Shown here: positions 8,902 through 20,831 of the stretch, piece after piece
Position numbering within the stretch: the first letter of the stretch is position 1
Layout: every line of letters starts with the position of its first letter
NCBI RefSeq assembly: GCF_000160855.1
Contig: NZ_GG700752.1
Coordinates: forward strand, 745,966 to 773,771
Reading direction: 5' to 3'
DNA length: 27,806 nt
Origin: Lactobacillus helveticus DSM 20075 = CGMCC 1.1877
GTDB taxonomy: Bacteria > Bacillota > Bacilli > Lactobacillales > Lactobacillaceae
The notes under the pieces: model-generated
What the model was told of the DNA's origin: nothing
Databases searched by the model: none
The model's input: the letters and a program-made list of their open reading frames with translations, nothing else
Made by a program: the position numbers and the translations under genes

Positions 8902-8902
<1 letters not shown>
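8393..8902 (+). CDS. atpF: ATP synthase Fo subunit b
   Basis: Subunit b is the peripheral stalk linking Fo to F1. The 169-aa protein has one N-terminal membrane helix (about residues 15-37). A long charged, Ala-rich coiled-coil stretch follows (about 45-150) that dimerises and reaches subunit delta. An AGAAGGG site precedes the ATG. It follows atpE after 51 bases with no visible gene or hairpin, and its stop overlaps the atpH start by one base (TAATG). Confidence 0.95.
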
Positions 8903-10976
<2,074 letters not shown>

Positions 10977-10986
10977 GAGGTAGAAT

Positions 10987-13411
<2,425 letters not shown>

Positions 13412-13422
13412 GGTGATGTCCA

Positions 13423-13863
13423 ATGGCAGATCCAGAAAAGCTTTTTAGAGTAGATGTTGTAACTCCTAATGGAATGATTTATTCACATCGTGGAAGCATC
13501 GTTGATGTGCGTGCCATAGATGGTGAACGTTCAATAATGTATAATCACGTACCTTTATTAACTCCATTAGTAATTAGTGAAGTTAAGGTTAAACGTAGTC
13601 GTGAAATGGATTCAAGAATTGACCATATCGCTATTAGTGGTGGTTATATTGAATTCTCCAATAACGTAGCTACGATTATTGCAGATAGTGCTGAACGTTC
13701 CAGAAATATTGATATATCTCGTGCTCAAGCCGCTAAGGAAAGAGCCGAGAAGCGTCTAAAGGAAGCACGTGAAAAGCATGATGAGCGTACTCTTGAACGT
13801 GCTGAGGTTGCTTTAAGACGAGCAATGAACAGAATTAGTGTTTACAACACTAAAGGTCACTAA
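13423..13863 (+). CDS. atpC: ATP synthase F1 subunit epsilon
   Basis: Epsilon binds the base of gamma and can inhibit ATP hydrolysis. The 146-aa protein has an N-terminal beta-sandwich (about 1-85, beginning [15 protein letters not shown]) and a C-terminal pair of charged helices (about 95-146, rich in Arg/Glu). GGGTGATG is the SD, 11 bases after atpD. It is the last gene of the operon and is followed by an intrinsic terminator. Confidence 0.95.
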   Translation: MADPEKLFRVDVVTPNGMIYSHRGSIVDVRAIDGERSIMYNHVPLLTPLVISEVKVKRSREMDSRIDHIAISGGYIEFSNNVATIIADSAERSRNIDISRAQAAKERAEKRLKEAREKHDERTLERAEVALRRAMNRISVYNTKGH

Positions 13864-13870
13864 AAGAGAT

Positions 13871-13907
13871 AAAAAGACGAATGCAGATTTTGCATCCGTC
13901 TTTTTTA
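13871..13907 (+). terminator. Terminator of the atp operon
   Basis: Stem GACGAATGCA with TGCATCCGTC (one A-C mismatch), loop GATTT, then a run of six T. The A5 run on the left may allow a weaker signal on the other strand. Confidence 0.88.
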
Positions 13908-13926
13908 TTAAATAAAGGAAAAGAAT

Positions 13927-14157
13927 ATGTTTCAGTTAGGCGTTCATGCCATTATTAGCATAGTAATTTATTTGATTACAATAGGATTGTCTTTTCAGGC
14001 AATGAAAGCTGTGCAACTTGAAAAAATAATTCGTAAAGGTCATGTGTTTGAAACACAATTATTATATTTATTTATAGCCATTGCTTTAGGCTTTTTGGTT
14101 GGTAATTTTGTAATTACATTTATCGATACTTCGATGCAATTAAGCAATTTGTTCTAA
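13927..14157 (+). CDS. DUF1146 (YwzB-like) small membrane protein
   Basis: A 76-aa protein with two hydrophobic helices, about residues 5-27 and 44-66, separated by a short basic segment with a conserved-looking LEKIIRKG stretch. It matches the DUF1146/YwzB type, found just after atpC in Bacillus and lactobacilli. The function is unknown. Linkage to the ATPase suggests but does not prove a link to energy coupling. AAAGGA precedes the ATG. No separate promoter is evident, so it may depend on read-through of the atp terminator. Confidence 0.8.
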   Translation: MFQLGVHAIISIVIYLITIGLSFQAMKAVQLEKIIRKGHVFETQLLYLFIAIALGFLVGNFVITFIDTSMQLSNLF

Positions 14158-14203
14158 AGATTGTGTTAAAACAAGGACAGTAAAGGAAACTATTATTTAT
14201 TTA

Positions 14204-14212
14204 TGGTAAAAT
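14204..14212 (+). promoter_or_regulatory. Extended -10 promoter for the mbl cluster
   Basis: TGGTAAAAT is an extended -10 (TG, one base, TAAAAT), 28 bases before the GTG start. No good -35 is visible, as is common for extended -10 promoters. The leader would be about 20 nt. Confidence 0.5.
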
Positions 14213-14240
14213 GGACGATGAATAATTATGGAGGGTTATC

Positions 14241-15230
14241 GTGGCACGAGATATAGGAATTGATTTAGGAACAGCTAATGTACTAATCAATGTCTCTGGA
14301 AAAGGGATAGTTTTAAATGAACCATCTGTAGTGGCTGTTAATACTGATACTAATAAAGTAGTAGCAGTTGGCTCAGAGGCATATGAAATGGTGGGAAGAA
14401 CACCAGGTAATATTCGCGTAATTCGTCCATTGAAGAATGGCGTAATTGCGAACTTCGATATTACAGAAGAAATGCTGTCATACTTTATTGAAAAGTTAAA
14501 TGTAAAAGGCTTTATGTCTAAGCCTAATATTTTGATCTGTGCTCCTACAGGAGTTACTTCGATTGAACAGAAGGCAATTATTCAAGCTGCCGAAAAATCA
14601 GGCGGTGGCAAAGTTTACCTTGACTTTGAACCTAAGGTAGCTGCAGTAGGTGCAGGACTTGATATTTTTAAACCACAAGGTAATATGGTTATTGATATCG
14701 GTGGTGGTACTACTGATATTGCCGTTTTATCAATGGGTGAGATCGTTACTTCACGGTCACTTAGTTATGCTGGTGATCGAATGAATCAAGCGGTTATTAG
14801 CTACATTAAAAATAAGCATAATTTATTGATCGGTTCAAGAACTGCCGAACAAATTAAGATTGAAATCGGTAGTGCATTTGAACCAGATGAAGATCAACAA
14901 ATTAAGGTTCGTGGTCGTGACGTAGTTGATGGATTACCTAAGCAAACTACAGTTACTGCCCCTGAGATTCAACATGCTTTGCAAGATGGTTTGATGTCAA
15001 TCATTGCAGTGGCTAAAGAAGTATTAGAAACTACGCCACCTGAGCTTTCAGCTGATATCATTGATCGTGGTATCATGCTTACCGGTGGTGGAGCACTATT
15101 GAAGAATATTGATAAGTTGATATCATATTACTTGCAAGTTCCAGTTTTAACAGCTGATCACCCATTGGAAGCTGTTGCTTTGGGAACTGGTACTTTGCTT
15201 AAGAATATTGAAAAACATCAACGACACTAA
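14241..15230 (+). CDS. mbl: MreB-family actin homologue (Mbl)
   Basis: MreB/Mbl polymerises on the inner membrane face and organises side-wall peptidoglycan synthesis in rods. The 329-aa protein has the actin-fold nucleotide loops GIDLGTANVL (about residues 5-14) and IDIGGGTTDIAVL (about 151-163), and the adenosine-binding TGGGALLKNID near the C-terminus. The start is GTG with GGAGGG at good spacing. Synteny with Bacillus, where mbl lies downstream of the ATPase operon, favours the name mbl over mreB; sequence alone does not settle this. yidD follows 13 bases later, then DUF2969 and rodA. Confidence 0.88.
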   Translation: MARDIGIDLGTANVLINVSGKGIVLNEPSVVAVNTDTNKVVAVGSEAYEMVGRTPGNIRVIRPLKNGVIANFDITEEMLSYFIEKLNVKGFMSKPNILICAPTGVTSIEQKAIIQAAEKSGGGKVYLDFEPKVAAVGAGLDIFKPQGNMVIDIGGGTTDIAVLSMGEIVTSRSLSYAGDRMNQAVISYIKNKHNLLIGSRTAEQIKIEIGSAFEPDEDQQIKVRGRDVVDGLPKQTTVTAPEIQHALQDGLMSIIAVAKEVLETTPPELSADIIDRGIMLTGGGALLKNIDKLISYYLQVPVLTADHPLEAVALGTGTLLKNIEKHQRH

Positions 15231-15243
15231 GTGAGGAGATTAC

Positions 15244-15537
15244 TTGCGGAAGATTTTGATTTTTATCGTACGCATTTATCAGACTTTGATTTCACCATTA
15301 TTTCCGCCGAGTTGTAGGTATTATCCCACATGTTCTAATTACATGATCGATGCTTTGAAAAAACATGGACCAATTTTAGGACTAATTATGGGAATTAGTC
15401 GTACACTAAGATGTAACCCATTTGTACGCGGTGGGGTGGACCCAGTTCCTGATAATTTTACTGTTTTTCGAAATCCACATCCTGAGAGATACGAAGATGA
15501 AATTATTGCATCTAAGTTTCACTCGGATAGCAAGTAG
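15244..15537 (+). CDS. yidD: Membrane protein insertion efficiency factor YidD
   Basis: A 97-aa protein with the family signature [20 protein letters not shown] at about residues 23-42 and [14 protein letters not shown] further on. An amphipathic N-terminal helix (about 1-18) associates with the inner membrane. YidD assists YidC-dependent membrane protein insertion. The start is TTG, preceded by GAGGAG; no ATG is available near the family start. It is usually next to rpmH-rnpA-yidC in many bacteria, but here it lies in the cell-shape cluster, as in other lactobacilli. Confidence 0.9.
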   Translation: MRKILIFIVRIYQTLISPLFPPSCRYYPTCSNYMIDALKKHGPILGLIMGISRTLRCNPFVRGGVDPVPDNFTVFRNPHPERYEDEIIASKFHSDSK

Positions 15538-15545
15538 GAGGATTT

Positions 15546-15773
15546 ATGTCTAAAAAGTTAGAAAATATTGATATTGAAGTTAATGAACTTAAGGGTAAGA
15601 ATTTACCAACTTGGGAAGTTATCATTCCTAACAAAAAGTCCATTGGTTTAATCGAAAAGGTTGAAGGTCGTTATCGTGCTACTACGACTAAGACTAGCAA
15701 TGTATTATTTGCTAATAGTCTAGAAAGCAGTATCAATGACTTACTTTCATACTTTACATTGCATGAAAAATAA
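15546..15773 (+). CDS. DUF2969 family protein
   Basis: A 75-aa soluble protein of the lactobacillus-restricted DUF2969 type: the N-terminal half contains WEVIIPNKKSIGLI, and the C-terminal half is helical and ends LLSYFTLHEK. No catalytic motif, cysteine or membrane segment is seen. AGGAGG precedes the ATG, 8 bases after yidD. Its constant place between mbl/yidD and rodA suggests a role with the elongation machinery, but the function is unknown. Confidence 0.75.
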   Translation: MSKKLENIDIEVNELKGKNLPTWEVIIPNKKSIGLIEKVEGRYRATTTKTSNVLFANSLESSINDLLSYFTLHEK

Positions 15774-15794
15774 AATATAAGTAGTGATTATTTA

Positions 15795-16988
15795 ATGGCA
15801 AAAGTTGAAAACAAAACAAGTCTAATTGACCGATTAGCATGGAATATTATCATTCCCGTAGCGCTATTGGCCTTGATCAGTTTGTATTGTATTTACATAG
15901 CTGCACTAGGGGATCCAAGTCATATTGGTTCGCCTGTTAAAGCTGTGGTTATGCAGGCATTATGGTATCTGATTTCTATTGTAATTGTCGTAATTGTAAT
16001 GCAGTTTGATGCTGATCAATTATTTAAGGTGGCGCCGATATTCTTTGGGATAGGAATATTCTTGTTAATAGCGGTTTTGTTCTTCTATAATCGTAGCGTT
16101 GCAGCAGATACTGGGGCAAAAAGTTGGTTCAAGTTAGGGCCGGTTACATTTCAGCCTTCTGAAATAATGAAGCCAGCGTTTATTTTGATGTTGGCACGCG
16201 TAGTTAAAGATCATAATGATAAATATGGTCATACAATTAAATCAGATTGGTTGTTGCTAGGTAAAATAGTTGCTTGGCTTGCACCTGTAGCAATTCTGTT
16301 AAAATTGCAGAATGACTTTGGTACTATGCTGGTATTTATCGCGATTGTTGGTGGTGTAGTATTAGTTTCCGGTATATCGTGGAAGATTATAATTCCTCTA
16401 TATGGAATAGTCATCGTTGGTGCGATTGCAGTTATTCTAATGGTGGTAACGCCAGGAGGACAAGCATTTTTAAGCCATTTCTTCCAGGCATATCAGTTTG
16501 AAAGAATTAAGTCTTGGCTTAATCCATCAGGGGATACATCATCAGGTGCTTACCAGTTATGGCAGAGTATGAAGGCGATTGGATCAGGTCAACTTTTTGG
16601 TAATGGCTTTGGTAAAGCCAGCGTATATGTGCCAGTTCGTGGTTCTGACATGGTGTTCTCTGTAATTGGAGAAAACTTCGGTTTCGTAGGCTGTGTAGCA
16701 TTGATTTTGATTTATTTATACCTGATTATTCAAATGGTAAAAATTTCATTTAATACTAGAAATGCATTTTATTCATACATTTCTACGGGTGTTATTATGA
16801 TGAGTTTATTCCACGTATTTGAAAATATTGGTATGAATATTGATTTGTTACCATTGACTGGTATTCCATTGCCATTTGTTTCTCAAGGTGGTTCAGCCTT
16901 GGTAGGAAACATGATTGGTATTGGTTTGATTTTATCAATGAAATTCCACAATCGTGATTACATGTTTAGTACTGCTGGTGATTTCTAG
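15795..16988 (+). CDS. rodA: SEDS-family peptidoglycan glycosyltransferase RodA
   Basis: A 397-aa polytopic membrane protein with about ten hydrophobic segments. SEDS motifs are visible: FQPSEIMKPAFILMLAR near residues 118-134, the extracytoplasmic QFERIKSWLNPSGD loop, and PLPFVSQGGSALVGNM near the C-terminus. SEDS proteins polymerise lipid II with a class B PBP. Location behind mbl favours RodA (elongation) over FtsW (division). The SD is weak (only AGTAGTGA upstream of ATG 15795), so this gene may rely on translation continuing from the DUF2969 gene 21 bases before it. Confidence 0.9.
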   Translation: MAKVENKTSLIDRLAWNIIIPVALLALISLYCIYIAALGDPSHIGSPVKAVVMQALWYLISIVIVVIVMQFDADQLFKVAPIFFGIGIFLLIAVLFFYNRSVAADTGAKSWFKLGPVTFQPSEIMKPAFILMLARVVKDHNDKYGHTIKSDWLLLGKIVAWLAPVAILLKLQNDFGTMLVFIAIVGGVVLVSGISWKIIIPLYGIVIVGAIAVILMVVTPGGQAFLSHFFQAYQFERIKSWLNPSGDTSSGAYQLWQSMKAIGSGQLFGNGFGKASVYVPVRGSDMVFSVIGENFGFVGCVALILIYLYLIIQMVKISFNTRNAFYSYISTGVIMMSLFHVFENIGMNIDLLPLTGIPLPFVSQGGSALVGNMIGIGLILSMKFHNRDYMFSTAGDF

Positions 16989-16996
16989 AATATAAA

Positions 16997-17037
16997 TAAA
17001 AAAAGGTATTTAAGCTTAGAACTTAAATACCTTTTTT
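16997..17037. terminator. Bidirectional terminator between rodA and the usp gene
   Basis: A perfect 12-bp stem, AAGGTATTTAAG (17003-17014) with CTTAAATACCTT (17022-17033), is flanked by an A-run on the left and T-run on the right. It therefore ends both convergent transcripts. Confidence 0.92.
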
Positions 17038-17054
17038 GATTAATAATATAGAAA

Positions 17055-17519
17055 TTAGCCTTCTAATGCGTTAGCAATTTCTTTGGCGCGACATACTAAA
17101 ACATCACATTTAGCAGTTCTAGTTACGTATTCTGTAACACTACCAATTAATAAACGTTCTACTGCGTTTAAACCAGTTGCACCAACAACGATTAAGTCAA
17201 TGTTGTGCTTCTTAGGAAAATCATGACCGATAATTGCCTTAGGTGAACCAAATTCAATTGAATAATGAGAATCTGTTACGCCAGCCTTGTTAGCACGAGC
17301 TTGGTAATCCTTCATTCTCTTTTCGGCATCTTTAGAAACTTGTTCTACCATTGCTGAATCAAAGCTTGAAACATTTTGGAAGGAACGAGTATCAATAACG
17401 TGTAAGATTTCCAATGTAGCGTGGTTACGTTTTGCAATAGCAACGGCCTTGCTGAAAGCTAAATCGGCTTCTTTAGAACCATCGACGGAAACTTGAATAT
17501 TCTTATATTGTGAAAGCAT
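17055..17519 (-). CDS. Universal stress protein, ATP-binding UspA family
   Basis: A 154-aa single-domain Usp. The nucleotide-binding signature G-2x-G-9x-G-S is present: G113, G116, G126 and S127 within GATGLNAVERLLIGS, so this is the ATP-binding class. The N-terminal IQVSVDGSKEAD carries the conserved Asp of the adenine site. Usp proteins dimerise in the cytoplasm and are induced by stress or growth arrest; the exact role is unknown. SD AGAGGTG lies 8 bases before the ATG. An extended -10 precedes it at 17546-17554. It lies downstream of the small membrane protein and the 6S-like RNA on the same strand. Confidence 0.9.
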   Translation of the reverse strand: MLSQYKNIQVSVDGSKEADLAFSKAVAIAKRNHATLEILHVIDTRSFQNVSSFDSAMVEQVSKDAEKRMKDYQARANKAGVTDSHYSIEFGSPKAIIGHDFPKKHNIDLIVVGATGLNAVERLLIGSVTEYVTRTAKCDVLVCRAKEIANALEG

Positions 17520-17545
17520 TTTCTAAACACCTCTTCCTGATATCT

Positions 17546-17554
17546 ATTTTACCA
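17546..17554 (-). promoter_or_regulatory. Extended -10 promoter for the usp gene
   Basis: On the minus strand TGGTAAAAT (TG, one base, TAAAAT) lies 27 bases upstream of the start codon. This gives usp its own promoter independent of the upstream membrane-protein gene. Confidence 0.45.
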
Positions 17555-17586
17555 AAATTTCATCTATTATTAGAAGGTTTATATTT

Positions 17587-17868
17587 TTATTTTTTGGAAT
17601 CTGTAATTAAAAGACTGAAAGCAAGAATTGTGAGGGAGGCAAGAAATAGTGTGATCAAGTTAAGATATTTGTTGCCCATAAATAAGATGACAATTCCAAT
17701 TGCACTTTCAGCTACTAAGGCAATTGAAGTCCATTTTAAGACGTTGGTTAAGCGAGGATTGCCGCCTACGTCATAGATTAAAAAATGTCCATTTCGTCTA
17801 TGCCACATATACCATGCGGTCAAAAGCAAAAGTAGAATAAAAACAATCATTACAATTTTTATTATCAT
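17587..17868 (-). CDS. Small membrane protein of unknown function
   Basis: A 93-aa protein with three likely membrane helices: about residues 2-20, 46-64 and 68-88. A short basic loop WHRRNGHF and the segment YDVGGNPRLTNVLKW lie between the first two. I do not recognise a named family. GGAG lies 9 bases before the ATG. It starts just after the terminator of the 6S-like RNA and ends 33 bases before the usp promoter. No separate promoter is seen, so expression probably comes from read-through of the RNA gene. It matches the 'hypothetical gene' described between Lacto-usp RNAs and usp genes. Confidence 0.75.
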   Translation of the reverse strand: MIIKIVMIVFILLLLLTAWYMWHRRNGHFLIYDVGGNPRLTNVLKWTSIALVAESAIGIVILFMGNKYLNLITLFLASLTILAFSLLITDSKK

Positions 17869-17884
17869 TTATTTTAACTCCAAT

Positions 17885-17914
17885 AATAAAAAGACGGCCT
17901 TTTAAGACCGCCTT
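17885..17914 (-). terminator. Terminator of the 6S-like RNA
   Basis: Read on the minus strand, GGCGGTC pairs with GGCCGTC (two G-U pairs) around TTAAAA, and a T5 run follows. It lies between the closing stem of the RNA and the small membrane-protein gene. Confidence 0.8.
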
Positions 17915-18124
17915 CCTGATATTCAAGAGAAATCCGAGTTGACTAAACAAAGCATAATGACGCTTGTTGAACCCGCAGTGTTCAAAATTTGAGCTAACAT
18001 CGCAGCGAATATGGATCCTGTGACGAGACAGTATTCCGATTCGGTAGTTATTTGCTAACTCCCACGTCTTCTAGTTTGATCGGTCAACTTTATACATTTA
18101 AGCTTGTCGATCAACTCAGATCAC
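17888..18124 (-). ncRNA. ssrS: 6S RNA (matches the described 'Lacto-usp' RNA position)
   Basis: A noncoding transcript of about 190-235 nt with a consensus promoter and an intrinsic terminator. It folds as a rod. The closing stem pairs 18111-18121 with 17932-17942 (11 bp, one G-U). A central open region follows, whose 3' side holds a small hairpin TTGAAC/GTTCAA (17967-17985). The terminal arm is closed by 18054-18061 with 17991-17998, and inner helices CGAAT/ATTCG and GGA/TCC lie within. This closing stem, central bubble and terminal arm is the 6S plan that mimics an open promoter and binds sigma-A RNA polymerase. It lies directly downstream of rarA; I recall the same rarA (yrvN) linkage for a Bacillus 6S RNA. 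It also lies upstream of a hypothetical gene plus usp, the reported context of the Lacto-usp motif, for which 6S identity was proposed. A leader attenuator is the alternative. The ends are estimates. Confidence 0.8.
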
Positions 18125-18129
18125 TTATT

Positions 18130-18158
18130 ATAATACGCAATCAGATTAGCCTTGTCAA
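18130..18158 (-). promoter_or_regulatory. Promoter of the 6S-like RNA
   Basis: On the minus strand, TTGACA (18158-18153), a 17-base spacer and TATTAT (18135-18130) predict a start at about 18123, exactly where the closing stem of the RNA begins. The box begins 9 bases after the rarA stop codon. Confidence 0.8.
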
Positions 18159-18167
18159 CAGGATGCG

Positions 18168-19481
18168 CTAACTATTAGAGTGCTTATTTAAATTTTCATG
18201 CTGCATTTTCTTTAATTTTTGATAAATCAGCTTATATCTTTCTTCGACTTTAGAATTTCCTTTAGGAGTGAAGTAACTTGCATTTAACAGATTATCTGGC
18301 AAGTATTGTTGAGCAACCCAATCATTTTCGAAATCATGAGGGTGGATATAATTAACCCCATGTCCCAATTTTTTAGCACCGGAATAATGGGCATCTTTTA
18401 AATTAACTGGAATAGAGCCAATGTTTTTATTTTTAACGTCATAAATTGCGCGGTCGATGGCAGTAATAGCGCTGTTGCTTTTAGGTGAAAGAGCCAGCTC
18501 AATTACTGCATTGGCAAGTGGAATGCGGGCTTCTGGAAATCCTAGGGTCTGTGCAGCCTGAATGGCCAATATGGCGTGTTCTGCGGCACTTGGATTGGCT
18601 AGCCCTATATCTTCATAGGCAATGACGGAAAGACGTCGACAAATTGAAATCAGGTCACCTGATTCGATTAATTTTGCTAAATAGTGCAAAGCTGCATCTG
18701 TATCAGAGCCTCGAATCGATTTCTGAAAAGCTGATACCAAATCATAGTGTCCGTCTCCAGAAGAATCAAAGTTTTGGACCTTCATTTGGATGGAATCAGC
18801 CATTTCTTGCTGAGTAATTACAATAGAGTTTGTATCTTGATGATTGTCTTTTAATTCTTGCTTGGTGGATAATACTGCAAGCTCTAATGAGTTTAAAGTA
18901 GAGCGGAGATCACCATTGCCTTTTTCGATTAAAAGAGAACGTGCGTCGTCAGTTAATTCGACAGGGTAATTGCCTAAGCCGTTTTCTTTGTCTGTTAAGG
19001 CACGGTCAATTGCGCTTGAAGCATCTTGAGCGGATAAAGGCTTTAATTCAAAAATTTGGCAACGTGAACGAATAGCGGGGGAGATAGAGATATATGGATT
19101 CTCTGTCGTGGCACCGATTAAAATGATTTGTCCTGATTCAAGCAAGGGTAGAAGAAAGTCTTGTTTAGTTTTATCTAAACGATGAATTTCGTCTAATAAT
19201 AAAATCACGGTACCGCTCATTTTCCCTTCTGCGGCAACTTGCTGTAATTGTTTCTTTCCGTCAGTAGCTGCGTTTAATTTTCGAAAAGCATATTTAGTGG
19301 AACCGGCAATTGCACTTGCAATACTGGTTTTACCAATACCAGGAGGGCCATAGAGGATCATCGATGATAAAAGACGGGCTTCAACCATTCGACGAATAAT
19401 TTTACCAGGACCAATTAAATGCTGCTGTCCGACGACCTGATCAAGATTTTGCGGACGCATTCGATAAGCTAATGGTTTCAT
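18168..19481 (-). CDS. rarA: Replication-associated recombination protein RarA (MgsA/YrvN), AAA+ ATPase
   Basis: RarA is a clamp-loader-like AAA+ ATPase acting at stalled replication forks. The 437-aa protein has Walker A GPPGIGKT at residues 45-52, Walker B with DEIH at 97-100, sensor 1 GATTENP and the arginine-finger region SPAIRSRCQIF. A C-terminal tetramerisation domain contains RRLSVIAYEDIGLANP and HYSGAKKLGHG. GGTGA precedes the ATG. Its start overlaps the stop of the YueI-family gene by one base (TAATG), so the two are translationally coupled. The 6S-like RNA follows immediately. Confidence 0.95.
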   Translation of the reverse strand: MKPLAYRMRPQNLDQVVGQQHLIGPGKIIRRMVEARLLSSMILYGPPGIGKTSIASAIAGSTKYAFRKLNAATDGKKQLQQVAAEGKMSGTVILLLDEIHRLDKTKQDFLLPLLESGQIILIGATTENPYISISPAIRSRCQIFELKPLSAQDASSAIDRALTDKENGLGNYPVELTDDARSLLIEKGNGDLRSTLNSLELAVLSTKQELKDNHQDTNSIVITQQEMADSIQMKVQNFDSSGDGHYDLVSAFQKSIRGSDTDAALHYLAKLIESGDLISICRRLSVIAYEDIGLANPSAAEHAILAIQAAQTLGFPEARIPLANAVIELALSPKSNSAITAIDRAIYDVKNKNIGSIPVNLKDAHYSGAKKLGHGVNYIHPHDFENDWVAQQYLPDNLLNASYFTPKGNSKVEERYKLIYQKLKKMQHENLNKHSNS

Positions 19482-19948
19482 TATTTTTCACCATGTAAAA
19501 GTTTATGCCAAAAGCTTTCTTTTTTTTCGGGTGCTTTTAATTCAGTTTTTGGCATTTCAGGAGCGTATACTTGGGTAATTTCAATTCTTTGACGATTAAT
19601 TGCATTCTTAGAAACTACTAAAACAGCAGAATCTTCAGGACCAGTTTTAGCAGTTTCATTGTTAACTAAGGTAAAAGGAATATTTTTCTTGCTGCAAGCT
19701 GCTTCAACTTCACCTAAGAATCCATCGTCAGTAATGTTGCCATTAATCAGAATAGTGTAGCCTTTGAAATCGTCAATGTGTTTTAAGAAAAGACTAGTGA
19801 GTTCTGGGTCCTTTACTTCAGTATTGTTCATGCGGACATAAACACGTTCACGCAATGAACCTAAATATCGACGTCGCTCATCAGGCTTAGTCTGTGGGGT
19901 TATTCCTTGCGCAGCTTGTTCTACGCGTTTACTTAAATCATCACTCAT
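19481..19948 (-). CDS. YueI family (DUF1694) protein
   Basis: A 155-aa soluble protein. The N-terminal region holds the family block PDERRRYLGSLRERVYVRM at about residues 22-40, followed by an alternating alpha/beta segment with YTILINGNITDDGFLGEVEA. The charged tail ends ESFWHKLLHGEK. The function of DUF1694 is unknown. AAAGGATGA is the SD. It is the first gene of a two-gene operon with rarA. Confidence 0.85.
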   Translation of the reverse strand: MSDDLSKRVEQAAQGITPQTKPDERRRYLGSLRERVYVRMNNTEVKDPELTSLFLKHIDDFKGYTILINGNITDDGFLGEVEAACSKKNIPFTLVNNETAKTGPEDSAVLVVSKNAINRQRIEITQVYAPEMPKTELKAPEKKESFWHKLLHGEK

Positions 19949-19975
19949 AAAATCATCCTTTCTTTATTACTATTA

Positions 19976-19984
19976 ATTGTAACA
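19976..19984 (-). promoter_or_regulatory. Extended -10 promoter for the YueI-family gene and rarA
   Basis: Read on the minus strand, TGTTACAAT (TG, one base, TACAAT) lies directly after the T-run of the rpsD terminator and 28 bases before the start codon. There is no clear -35. Confidence 0.4.
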
Positions 19985-20018
19985 AAAAAACCTTCCCCAA
20001 TACTGGGAAAGGTTTTTG
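19983..20018 (-). terminator. Terminator of rpsD
   Basis: The stem is AAACCTT plus CCC (left) with GGG plus AAGGTTT (right), with one bulged position. On the minus strand it ends in a run of seven T. The right side also carries a T5 on the plus strand. Confidence 0.88.
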
Positions 20019-20037
20019 ACAAAATAAAATGTAAAAA

Positions 20038-20649
20038 TTAAAGTAACTTGTTGTACCATTCAACAACGAGTGATTCATCAATTTCTGGTTCCATTTCGTC
20101 ACGTTCTGGCAAACGTACAAGAGTACCTTCCATCTTGTTGTCATCAAATGAAACAAATGATGGACGAGCAGTAACTGCATCTAAGGCATCCTTAACTTGT
20201 TGCAAGTTCTTTGACTTTTCCTTCAAGCCAATGGTTTGACCAACACTGACTTCGTATGAAGGAATGTCAACACGCTTGCCGTCAACAGTGATGTGACCGT
20301 GGTTAACTAATTGTCTAGCTTGTTCTCTAGTAGTAGCTAAGCCGAGACGGTAAACAATACTGTCCAAACGACGTTCAAGCAAAATCATGAAGTTGGTACC
20401 GTGTTCACCTTCACGGATCTTACCAGCACGAATGAACAAAGTTCTAAATTGACGTTCGTTCAAACCGTACATCCAACGTAACTTTTGCTTTTCGTGTAAT
20501 TGTTGGCCATATTCTGACAAACGACCACGGCTGTTAGGACCGTGTTGACCTGGAGCGTAGTTACGACGTGCGATTTCCTTACCAGTACCTGAAAGTGAGA
20601 TACCTAATCTTCTTGAACGTTTCCAACTTGGACCTGTATATCTTGACAT
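20038..20649 (-). CDS. rpsD: 30S ribosomal protein S4
   Basis: S4 is a primary 16S rRNA-binding protein that nucleates the 5' domain of the small subunit. The 203-aa protein starts [16 protein letters not shown], has the [19 protein letters not shown] block, and lacks the zinc-binding cysteines of the C+ form. The S4 RNA-binding domain spans about residues 93-155 ([28 protein letters not shown]). The C-terminus ends [13 protein letters not shown] strong GGAGGA precedes the ATG. It is monocistronic with its own promoter, a long structured leader and a terminator, the usual arrangement for S4 autoregulation in Firmicutes. Confidence 0.97.
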   Translation of the reverse strand: MSRYTGPSWKRSRRLGISLSGTGKEIARRNYAPGQHGPNSRGRLSEYGQQLHEKQKLRWMYGLNERQFRTLFIRAGKIREGEHGTNFMILLERRLDSIVYRLGLATTREQARQLVNHGHITVDGKRVDIPSYEVSVGQTIGLKEKSKNLQQVKDALDAVTARPSFVSFDDNKMEGTLVRLPERDEMEPEIDESLVVEWYNKLL

Positions 20650-20652
20650 AAA

Positions 20653-20825
20653 AATCCTCCATAAAATTTAAAATAATAATTTCTGGAGTAAAATATTACA
20701 AATAAGTTCAACATTCGTGCATCTTGAATTTACATTTTCGCCCAATGCAGCGCGGGCTACTCATTCACTTAAGCGTTTCAAGATGTTGACGTTCTTGTCA
20801 CTTATTGCTGCAAATATTTTACACG
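20653..20825 (-). promoter_or_regulatory. Structured rpsD leader, probable S4 autoregulatory element
   Basis: The 5' leader of about 175 nt has four nested complementary segments: 20813-20822 with 20688-20697 (10 bp perfect), 20800-20806 with 20701-20707 (7 bp), 20777-20785 with 20720-20728 (9 bp perfect), and an apical GCCC/GGGC hairpin at 20740-20757. A further TCAA/TTGA pairing fits between them. The outer stem ends about 35 nt before the SD. Firmicute rpsD genes are known to carry leader RNAs bound by S4 for feedback control. The folding is seen here; the regulatory role is inferred from that. Confidence 0.7.
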
Positions 20826-20831
20826 AATAGT

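Noticed and set aside
17888..18124. T-box or other riboswitch upstream of the small membrane protein
   Set aside because: No T-box AGGGUGGNACCGCG-type element or antiterminator pair is visible, and the rod-like fold closes on itself before the terminator.
17888..18124. SRP RNA, tmRNA or RNase P RNA
   Set aside because: The conserved SRP apical loop, a tRNA-like end with tag frame, and the RNase P core sequences are absent; length and fold fit 6S better.
19953..20239. Open frames on either strand inside rpsD
   Set aside because: They are shadows of the S4 gene and its terminator without SD or family resemblance.
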